Assembly: GCA_015657535.1 (NCBI GenBank)
Contig: JADHZB010001358.1
Span: forward strand, 1-18,346
DNA length: 18,346 nucleotides
DNA from: Nephromyces sp. MM_2019
Taxonomy: Eukaryota; Apicomplexa; Aconoidasida; Nephromycida
Direction of reading: 5' to 3'
The position numbers and the translations under genes were made by a program. The notes beneath the pieces were generated by a model. It had not been told where the DNA came from. It searched no databases and was given only the letters and a program-made list of their open reading frames with translations. Position 1 is the stretch's first letter. Each line of letters starts with the position of its first letter. This document shows positions 1-8,600 of this stretch, one piece after another.

Positions 1-222
1 TACTGAAATCTTCCCCACACCCGCCAGCAGACTGTCTTTGATTATCTCCTCAGCAACTAGCGGACAGCCTAAGATAAGCATCGAAGAAGAGGCGAGAAGC
101 TGCTGAGCTGCTAGCCCCCACAGCCTCTCCTGCCTATCATATACCCCCAGGGGGGTGTGTGCACAAAAAGGGGAGTCTTTCTCTTCCATCCTATCACCCT
201 GCACAACTGATGATGCAGCCAT
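1..222 (-). CDS. SAE1: SUMO-activating enzyme subunit 1-like (AOS1/SAE1) E1 adenylation subunit, N-terminal part, runs off the window
   Basis: Reading the - strand from ATG at 222 gives 74 codons open to the window edge. Family signature at about residues 28-36 is YDRQERLWG, then AAQQLLASSSMLILG and LLAGVGKISV. This is the opening of the ThiF/E1 fold shared by AOS1/SAE1 and the NEDD8 E1 subunit NAE1. In these heterodimeric E1s this subunit pairs with UBA2 (or UBA3) and supplies the arginine of the RxxRxWG motif to the ATP site; AOS1-UBA2 adenylates SUMO. The spacing WG-x-AQ and the LAGVG segment look more like AOS1 than NAE1, which is my inference. An in-frame TGA directly precedes ATG 222, so 222 is the first possible start; ATG 189 (residue 12) is an alternative. 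The glycine-rich nucleotide loop is degenerate (GCPLVAEE). The rest of the gene, with the catalytic-domain core, is outside the window. Confidence 0.8.
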   Translation of the reverse strand, partial: MAASSVVQGDRMEEKDSPFCAHTPLGVYDRQERLWGLAAQQLLASSSMLILGCPLVAEEIIKDSLLAGVGKISV

Positions 223-531
223 TCAAAGCTCTCAATCTGTATAGTTAGCTGGGGAGTAAGCGAGAGAGCTCTTCATGATACACTCTGAAGGATGGAGAGG
301 GGGTGGAAAGAAATAAAAGGGGGATGAGGGAGAAGAGGGGAAAGCTCTTCTTCACCTTCTTGTGATGCTTCTTCTATCACCCCCCATCTTCTTCCATCAA
401 CCCTCCTCCCTTTTCTGACTCCCCCCCGCCGCCCTACACTACACCCCTCCTTTCTACAGCTCACCCCTTCCTTATTCTTCCCTCCTCCCTATCATCTTCT
501 CCCCTTCCCCCAGCTCGTAAGCTCTGAGACA

Positions 532-540
532 TATATAAAG
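532..540 (+). promoter_or_regulatory. TATA-like sequence TATATAAAG
   Basis: TATATAAAG matches a TATA box on the + strand and lies 43 nt before the left arm of the 583-658 hairpin. Nothing else supports it as a promoter. It points away from the AOS1-like gene, and A/T-rich hits of this kind are expected by chance in such DNA. Confidence 0.15.
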
Positions 541-582
541 CAGCACGCTCTATAACCATCTAATTAAACCAGCTATACCCCC

Positions 583-658
583 TCTTCTGTCTGTGAATGT
601 CTCAGGAAGCTGAGCTTCATCAAAAGCTCAGCTTCCTGAGACATTCACAGACAGAAGA
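583..658. repeat. Perfect inverted repeat: 35-bp arms, 6-nt loop
   Basis: Positions 583-617 and 624-658 are exact reverse complements, separated by the loop CATCAA (618-623). The stem contains TCTGTCTGTGAATGTCTCAG and its complement. A perfect 35-bp stem with so short a loop would extrude as a cruciform, or fold as a strong RNA hairpin if transcribed. It is not low-complexity DNA. It could be a small-RNA precursor, the relic of a palindromic mobile element, or a fold-back cloning or assembly artefact. The sequence does not decide between these. Confidence 0.9.
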
Positions 659-1002
659 TTTCTCATCCATTTCCATCCAACACACAAGAAGATGAAGAAA
701 AACCAAAATTTCCCTCCTTATACACGCACACGCACAGAAGATATCTCACCTACTTGATCTTCAAAGGCTGTGCTATTCAAAGGCTACTTCATTCGCTAAA
801 AAAGCATACGCAAAACAATAAATTGGAGAAAATGAGCTTCAATGAAGAGGAAGTGCCTCCCTGAGGAGTTCTGAGGCGCTGCGCATAATTTCTATACCTC
901 CAGGAGGAAAGAGAGATTTGAGAAACTTCCCTCCCTCCTCATGTTCAAGGAATATGGAGGTTTTTTCCTTCAGAGAAGCGCTCAGAGGAGGGAGCTCGAA
1001 AG

Positions 1003-1127
1003 CTTCGTTTGGCTGTGTTTCCTCTTTTGAAGATAACAAAATTGTGTGTGTGTGCATGTGTATGTTAAGGTTCCCCGCTTAGTTTGGCTGTTACTCTGCT
1101 ATTAAAGATGCTAAAATTGTGTGTGCA
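1003..1127. repeat. Diverged direct duplication, about 50 bp, two copies
   Basis: Two blocks align: about 1003-1056 and about 1076-1125. Each runs GCTT.GTTTGGCTGT, then a T/C-rich stretch, then AAAGAT or GAAGAT, then AAAATTGTGTGTG and GCATGT. Identity is clearly above background but with many substitutions, so this is an old tandem duplication. The open frames across it on the - strand show no recognisable protein family. Confidence 0.5.
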
Positions 1128-1350
1128 TGTCTCTGAAGACTTCCCTCTTCTAGAATAGGGAAGAAGAGATTTGTGCATATCTTTTAGCGCTACTTCTTCA
1201 TGGAAGATTTCGCTTCTTCTCGATTTCCGTGGGGGGGAATTCTCATCGGATAAGTTCGGAACAAAACGATTGGCAAGGGGGCGATGTGAGGAGGGGGAGG
1301 ATCCGTGGCTTTTCCCAGCACACGGAACTATTTTTGGCTTTTTTGAGTAG

Positions 1351-1405
1351 GTTGGTGGGGGATGCGCAGAGGGGAGTGGGTAGAGGGGGGTGGGTAGAGG
1401 AGGGC
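1351..1405 (+). other. G-rich tract with G-quadruplex potential
   Basis: There are many runs of three or more G separated by short loops (GGTGGGGGATG, GGGGAGTGGG, GGGGGGTGGG, GGAGGG). The G-rich strand is +, the sense strand of PIGM and the template strand of the AOS1-like gene. This is sequence potential only. Confidence 0.45.
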
Positions 1406-1422
1406 AGCAAGCATTAAATGAC

Positions 1423-1455
1423 AAACCCTACTCCCAGCACACTAAACCCTAAACC
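1423..1455. repeat. Interstitial telomere-like AAACCCT units
   Basis: AAACCCTA occurs at 1423-1430, and ACTAAACCCTAAACCCCC begins at 1441. TTTAGGG is the telomere unit of coccidia, and also of plants and other groups. A second small cluster lies in PIGM intron 7. The array is too short to be a telomere. Confidence 0.5.
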
Positions 1456-1782
1456 CCCATAGTTTTCTAGGCGCTACACACGGCTACTACGCTCTCCCTT
1501 CACGGTTATTAGCGGAACCCCCTTCATAATTGATGATACCGCAACACAGAAGAATACTAAATGAAGACGGTAGTGACTAATGAAAAATTTCCTTCGTTCT
1601 TGCCTTCTTGTGTGTGTGAAATTTGGCGTTTCGTCTTCTTGTGGAACTCACTTTCCTCCATTTTTCGCGTAAAATTATGTTTTATTTAAAGTTTCTTTGA
1701 AGAGGCTATTTTATGAAAAACCCCTTCACATTGCCCTCTCATGGCGAAAACATGGGATATTGTTGTTGGTGATGTCAAAGAT

Positions 1783-1950
1783 ATGTGTGTGTGTGTGTTC
1801 CAATCTGTGTGTGTCTCTGTTTTCCAATCTGCGAGTGTATGTGTGTGTTACAGTCTGTGTCTGTGTCTTCTAATCTGTATGTGTGCTGCAATATGTGTGT
1901 GTCTCTGTTTTCCAATCTGTGAGTGTGTGTGTCCCAATCTATGTGTGTGG
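1783..1950 (+). repeat. Degenerate TG minisatellite built on CAATCTGTGTGTGTCT
   Basis: Repeated blocks of TTCCAATCTGTGTGTGTCTCTG and close variants (CAGTCTGTGTCTG, TAATCTGTATGTG, CCAATCTGTGAGTG, CCAATCTATGTG) recur every 20-40 bp. Open frames across it on both strands are products of the repeat, not genes. Confidence 0.7.
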
Positions 1951-2439
1951 CCGTTTTTTTGTTGTGCGTTAAATATCTCATTATTTGTGTCATTCAAGTT
2001 TCTGGGAGCTGCAAATTGTGAGCTTTTTTTTGCCTTCGCTATCAAACAGTCTCTTCTTTCTTGCGCACACACACATTCAGCATTAAACTTTAAGGTTTTC
2101 GTGAGGGTCTCCTGATAGTAGCGGAAAATCGACGATTTTCAACCCAATAACCGAAATTTTCTGCTGTTTTCAGAGAGAGCTTAAGCCAGAGGATGTGAAA
2201 TTGTTATTTAAAGGATTTTCTGGTTGATTTATTTCCCTGCTTATCTTCTTCTTGTCGCCTCGAAAGAACTCTTTTTTTGCGGTTATAAAGACGAATTTTA
2301 TGCTTTTTTAGTGTAGAAAAATGGTGGATTTGATGAGGAGGAACGTGAGGGGGGTTTTGCGTGGTGTGTGAGAAACAGCCGCTTTTACCGCGCACTTTTT
2401 AGATTGAGGCTTTAGCAAGACGTGAGTGGACTTGAAGTA

Positions 2440-2463
2440 GGGGATGGGTGGGGGTTGGGGGGG
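2440..2463 (+). other. Strong G-quadruplex motif
   Basis: Four G-runs of 4, 3, 5 and 7 G are separated by loops of 2, 1 and 2 nt, which is a near-ideal short-loop quadruplex pattern. It lies about 700 bp upstream of the PIGM start on the sense strand. More G-runs follow to about 2575 (GGGCGGG, GGGGGG, GGGGAGGGG, GGGGGGTGGG). Confidence 0.6.
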
Positions 2464-3164
2464 TGAGCGAAGTAGGGCGGGTTGGGGGGTTTTAGATGTT
2501 GATTGAAGTGGGGAGGGGTGAGGGGATTGTAGAAGTTGATTGAATCCTAGCTCTTGTCTGGGGGGTGGGAGGAATGAAACTGTAGAAGAGGGTAAAGCTC
2601 GGCTGAGCTCTCTCTTCGAAGATGCTCTAAAACTGCTTTAGAAGCAGCTGCCTTAAGCTTGCTCTTGACCAGAAGAAACTGTTGATATGAATAACAAGGA
2701 TGATGTAGAGCACCGAAATTTTTGATGAAAAATAAAATTTTTGAGACGCTGCCTAGAATAGCTTCTTATCAGAGTTTAATGCATTTCCTTCTTCTTCTTT
2801 TTCGTCTTTTTTCCCACCTGATTTCCAGTTTTTGAATATATTTTCTTCATTTTTGTGGCTCGGGTAGGTAATTGTACTTCTCTATAAAAATACTGAAAAA
2901 TCCGATTTTTTTGCCAAATTAAAGTGTAAAAATATGTGAAAACTCTCAACTTTTTATCATTCCACCCCCATAAAAACCTCATAAATTCATCGAATCTCAA
3001 CCTTCCCCCCCAAAAACCCCAAAAAAGTCTTAAATTTCCACCATTTACCCCGTAAATACCAACTTTTCCTGGCTCTTCTCCCTATTTTATAAGAAAAAAT
3101 AATAATATTCCCTCCAAAATCAGCTTTTTTTCGCACGTTTTGACGTTTTCTAATCTTCTAGAGG

Positions 3165-3402
3165 ATGGGAGCTTTACCAAGAAATCATGGAGGTGCGGAA
3201 ATAAGGAGGAGGCAGAGAGGATTCAAGCGAACTTCAAAGGGAAATCAAAATGGCAAATTCCCTCTTCTCTTTAGCTGCTATTCTTCTCTAGCATCAATCA
3301 GTTCTTTGCCCTTTTCTCACAAGCTTAGATGGTGTGCGTATTCGTTTGCTATACTTATTCGAGCTGTTTTAATTCTATTAAGTGGCTGGTTTGATAAGAA
3401 CA
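3165..3402 (+). CDS. PIGM: PIGM exon 1 (residues 1-79, plus 1 nt)
   Basis: ATG at 3165 is preceded by an in-frame TAG at 3159-3161. That TAG could also be an acceptor of a 5' UTR intron (TCTTCTAG). The first 50 or so residues are basic and serine-rich. A hydrophobic segment, [15 protein letters not shown], follows and fits the first membrane helix of PIG-M. The donor is GTAAGT at 3403. The leader is longer than in human PIG-M, and the exact start rests on there being no other Met. Confidence 0.78.
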
Positions 3403-3846
3403 GTAAGTTATACTATCATCTAAGTAAGCTGGTTTGTGTGTGTGTGCCGAATTTTAGGCATAAAAAATGGTTTTTTTTGAAAATTTCTGCGTGATTTGCT
3501 GCTGAAGATCTTGGGGGTACCTTGTGTGTGTGGGTAGGCTAAATTTGCACGTGTTCTTGTGTGTTTGTGTATGAGTGTTGATGTATATATGTGTGAGTTT
3601 TGGCGTGTGTGTGTGTGCGTGTGTGAGTGTTGGTGAGTTTGTGTGTTTTGTTGTATTTGTGGGTGTGTGCTGGTGTATGTCTCGATGAATTTATGTGCAT
3701 TTTGGTGTGTGTGTTTGTGAGTTTATGTGTGTTTGGGTGTTTGTGTGCTTCTGTTTGCCAATCTATGTGTCTTCCCGTATGTTTTTTGTCTGAGTAGTTG
3801 AGGTATTTCGTGTGTTACTGAATTCTGGTATCTTTGCTACTGTATA

Positions 3847-3887
<41 letters not shown>

Positions 3888-4855
3888 TTTGCCTAATATC
3901 CTTACCTTTTTTATTCAATTTTCCTACGGACTTCCAGGCAGAGTAAAGTTTACTGATATTGATTATGCTGTTTACTCTGAGGGAGGCAGCTTGGTATTAA
4001 AAGGCCTCTCTCCTTATGAGTTTAATGGCTATCGATATACCCCACTAATGTAAGCTGAGAGATGTCTGCAGCAGTGTACATACACTCCATAAGCATCATT
4101 TTCAATTAGTTGATTTGAAGAGGCTTTAAGATAGAAAATGCCGTTTTTAGCGGTGAAATTTGTGCTCTTCATTGGGTTTTTTTTTGGGCTTGAGCGCGTA
4201 AGGAATGAAAGCAGTATGTAATGATGGTCTTGTGTGTGTTGCTATGTGTGCGTATGTGAGTGTGTGTTGTGCGTGCATGTGTATTGGTGTGTGCGCCTGT
4301 GTTGGTGTGTGCGCCTGTGTTGGTGTGGGTGTTTCGGTGTTTGAGAGTGTGTGTGAGTGTGTGAGGGTACGCATATGTGTTTGCGCATGTCTTGGTGGGT
4401 GAGTGGTCGTGTTTGAGCTTGTGCGTGTGTGTGTGTGTGTTATCGCGAGTGTATCTGTTGGTGTGTGCATGAAGCTCTCTATGTGGTATGTATGCGAATA
4501 CCTGTGTATGTGTTTTTGTCTGTAATAATGTGTTTGTGATGCATGTATTGCGGCTGTACATCTGTGTGTGTGTGTGTGTGTGTGCGATTGCAGTGCTTAT
4601 CTGGCGGCTACAAATTTTCTCTTTTTTCCGGCATGCCTCAAGTGCATTTTTGCCGCTGTGGATATCCTCACAAGTTTATCTATTGAGGTGAAAAAGAGGG
4701 GAAAAAGGGATTTTTTGCTTTTGAATAATATGTGTGTGTGTGTGCGAGATAATGACCTTGAGAGAGCGTGGGAAAATAACTATTGTCGTGTGTGTGTGTG
4801 TGTGTGTATGTGCGAGATAATGACCTTGAGAGAGCGTGGGAAAATAACTATTGTC

Positions 4856-4888
<33 letters not shown>

Positions 4889-5604
4889 ATAGCGACCTCA
4901 ATATATCATGTCGAAACCGAAGCTTACACTAGGAAAATGTAGGAATACTTTGCTTTAAACGAAGCTGTGCATTAGCATGCAAGACTTTATGAAATTTTAG
5001 TGTACGTACACTGCTCTGCTTTGAAATGTGAATACACTGTTTTTTATAATATGTTGCAATACCCTCATGCACACGCTAACTGAGTGATATATTTCCATCA
5101 CAAACACAGTTAATGACGCACCAACCACCCACACACACACGCAGAATTCCTAACATGCAATCACAAGCACACACAAGCACTGATATGGTACCACCCACAC
5201 ACTCACACACTAATATTCCACCTCTAACACCTGCACACACAACACACACCTGCTATACTGCCGGCTTAAGGTTTGTATCGATGCAATTTCCTTCAGAAAA
5301 TTATTCTACTTAGCGGGCAGGGCAGGATGACTGCTGTTCTACTCTGTTCCTTTTGGATGCTTAATCCTATAGTTATGGGTAAAGCGCAGTGATTGAAGTT
5401 TAAAGTGTGTGTGCGGAATTGCTTTATGCGTAACACACACATTCGTTTGGTGCGCAATAGCTGCCTTAATAGACATTTTCATTCGAAGAGGGTAGCTTAA
5501 TGGCTACTTGAGCTCACACCGTTTGTTGAGGGGGTCTTTCGGCTCACTTCACTCTAGATCATTGAAGTGTGTGCTATTCAACTGATTTGAGTCCGAAGCT
5601 TTTT

Positions 5605-5643
<39 letters not shown>

Positions 5644-8600
5644 CCGGTATGCTTTTGTATGTGTGTGCTCTCTGTGTAGGTGTATTTTCCGTGTGTGTTT
5701 GCTTCCAGTATGCGTATGAGCTTCTTGTAAGTATATATTCTTTCTGTGTAAGTGTGTTTTTGAAAAAGTTATTTGCTTTTGGATTTAATGCTATTCAAGT
5801 AGTATATAATTGGGTGTATGTACACCTATTTAGTGAGCGACATTATATTATCTGAGCTTTTTTTTAATGCTATTCAAGTAGTATATAATTGGGTGTATGT
5901 ACACCTATTTAGTGAGCGACATTATATTATCTGAGCTTTTTCTGAAGTTGATAATATTGGTATGTGTGCGTAGATACAGCAAAGCCTCTCTTTCTATGGT
6001 TCTAATAAAAGATGATTCTGTTCTGTTGTGTGTGGGTCTGTGTCTGTGTGTGTGTGTGTGTGTATTTTAGGAGTTTCAACTAGAGGAAGCTGTGAAAGCT
6101 TACCGTGTGCAGCAGTGATCTTCTTCATTCTTTTCCTGATGCAGCGGAAAATAGGATATGCTGCGATATGGTAATAAATAGGGAATTTCTCTATATCTCC
6201 TGTAGTTTATTGATTTGTGTGTGTGTGCTTGCAGGAGTTTGAGTGCGTGTCTACCCTGTGTGTGCGTGGGGGTTTTGGCTAGCGTAGGGGATGGTTTTGA
6301 GTGTGTGTGAAGATGTGCTTATTTTGGGTAATCTTTCAGTGTGTGTGAAGATATAATCTTTGGGGTTATCTTTTCGTATGTGCGTGTATGAAATAGCGCT
6401 TATTTTTAGATAATCTATGAATGTGTGTGTGCGAAAGTGCACTTGTTTTTGGGTTATCTTTGCTTGTATCTATGAAAACATGCTTTTGGGGTAAAATTTA
6501 CATTTGCGTCGTGGTGTGTGTGTGTGTATGTGTGTGCATGTGTGTTAGCATGTGGGTGTGCTTGTATGCACAAAACTACACGCTTGTTTTTCTCTTAATC
6601 TTTATGTGTGTGTGTGCATCCAAAACTTGATGAGCAGCAATTCTTTGCATAAAAAATGTTTGAAGGAGCTTCAGGTTGCTTATGAAGAGCTGCTTAGCTC
6701 TCTCTATAGTTTAAAGACTCACACACACACAAAAAAAAAAGAAAAAAAAACACACACACACAGAGTTATTCACATTTCTCTATATATACTAAGCAAGAGC
6801 TTCTGTTTCTAACTGCTTTCAGCCTAGCTTTTGCAGTTCACTTGAAGCTTTATCCTATCATCTACCTTCCGACTGCAATCTTTACTCTCAACAGCGGTTG
6901 CCTTGTAAGATTAGAGTGGATATACACTCGAAGTTTATGTGATGAAATCTACATAGTCTAAAGGATCGACTGAAAAATCTTTAAAGCAATCCTTTCCAGT
7001 GTGTGTGTGCCTGTATATATATATGTGTGTGTGTGTGTCTGCTTGAGTACCTTTGTGTATGTGCTGGCCCTTGTGCACGTTTCTGTAGGGGAATCCACAT
7101 GCTCTTTTTTTGATTCTTAGTGCAACGTGTGTGTAACTCTGTTTGTGTGTGTGTGTAACTCTGTGTGTGTGTGTAACTCTGTGTGTGTGTGTGTAACTCT
7201 GTTTGTGTGTAACTCTGTTTGTGTGTAACTCTGTTTGTGTGTAACTCTGTGTGTGTGTAACTCTGTTTGTGTGTGTGTGCAACTCTGTTTGTGTGTAACT
7301 CTATGTGTGTGTGAGTAACTCTGTGTGTGTGTAACTCTGTGTGTGTGTAACTCTGTGTGTGTGTAACTCTGTGTGTGTGTAACTCTGTGTGTGAGTAACT
7401 CTCTGTGTTTGTGAGTAACTCTGTGTTTGTGAGTAACTCTGTGTGTGTGTGTAACTCTGTGTGTGTGTAACTCTGTGTGTATGTAACTCTGTTTGTGTGT
7501 AACTCTGTGTGTGAATAACTATGTGTTTGTGTGTAACTCTGTGTGTGTGTGTGTAACTCTCTGTTTGTGTGTGTAACTCTCTGTTTGTGTGTAACTCTCT
7601 GTTTGTGTGTGTAACTCTCTGTTTGTGTGTAACTCTCTGTTTGTGTGTGTAACTCTCTGTTTGTGTGTGTAACTCTCTGTTTGTGTGTGTGTAACTCTCT
7701 GTTTGTGTGTGTGTAACTCTCTGTTTGTGTGTAACTCTGTGTGAATAACTATGTGTGTGTGTGTAACTCTCTGTTTGTGTGTGTAAAACTGCGCTTAAGT
7801 GAATATATGCACTTCTCACTTCTTAGTGGAGAGTGTGTTTTTCAATCCGTTTATGAGTGTGTAAATCTGATTACGTGTGTACATACACCCCTTAAATTTT
7901 TTTAATGAATAGTTTTTTTTTTGTTTAAACGCCGAAAAACCCGCATTTTCGTAGTTTTTAAATGAATAGAAGGAAAGTTCGCAAGATTTTGATAAATTTT
8001 GCAGTTTCTGCTTACTAAAAATTTTTTTAGGAGGAATTTTCACAGGAAATTCGAAATTTTATCCAAGTCATTTTCCTCAATAAAGGGGAAAAAAAAGCAG
8101 CAAATTCGGGGTTTTTTGCTTTTTTAAAAAGACTTTTTGGCTGCTTAAACTACCCCCAAATACGCTTTTTTTCGATATTTTTTGCAGTTTCAGCTGCTTT
8201 AATTGGAATCTTTTACTACCAGTAAGTGTGTTTTTGATGAATTTATTTGTTTCTTGAGCTGTTTGAAGCTCTCTATCTTAGTTCTCCTTCATGAAAATCA
8301 ATTGAAAAAAACATAAAAAAAATCCGTGAATCCCCATTTTCGTGCGAAAAATCTCTTTTAAGAGCAATAAGCATTCCATTTTACTCTTTATTTTCTTTCA
8401 AGGATCTCAGTACAGACATTTTCTTGCTTAAAACCTCAATTTTTTTCAGATTCATTGTGTGTGCATAGAATTTTTGAGCTGCGATTCTTCCCCCCTAAAA
8501 AACTTTCTACTCTTAACCTGTTGAAAATTGCCATTGAAAGGAATTTGTCTTTTTTTTTTTTTGCCCAAAAAAAATTACAAGACTTTCTCTTCTTTGACGT

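Larger units (their letters stand above)
223..3164. other. Head-to-head intergenic spacer between AOS1-like and PIGM
   Basis: No coding exon could be supported here. The spacer must hold both 5' UTRs and both promoters. Contents from left to right: a C/T-rich + strand tract at about 340-520; a TATA-like site at 532; a perfect hairpin at 583-658; a diverged direct duplication at about 1003-1127; G-rich tracts at 1351-1405 and 2440-2463; telomere-like units at 1423-1455; a TG minisatellite at 1783-1950; and A/T-rich DNA with poly-T runs from about 2690 to 3150. The dispersed GTGTAYRTACAC palindrome that marks the rest of the window is absent here. Confidence 0.6.

Noticed and set aside
839..1424. 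Two - strand open frames (72 and 119 codons) in the head-to-head spacer
   Set aside because: Composition is not obviously repetitive, and the first contains a plausible-looking segment, but I recognise no family and see no supporting splice structure. The region also contains an old duplication. Left uncalled rather than listed as a gene.
2124..2140. Small palindrome GAAAATCGACGATTTTC
   Set aside because: Eight-bp arms in A/T-rich DNA, single copy. Too short to claim a function.
7301..7819. 172-codon open frame on the - strand rich in Thr-His-Arg-Val
   Set aside because: It is a translation of the intron 6 minisatellite on the antisense strand of PIGM. No family or splice support.
7980..8100. 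Alternative exon 7 start after TTTTGCAG near 8003, or at 8187
   Set aside because: Both give frames incompatible with exon 6 (phase 0) or with the conserved [12 protein letters not shown] segment. The acceptor at 8030 keeps frame and matches the family length.
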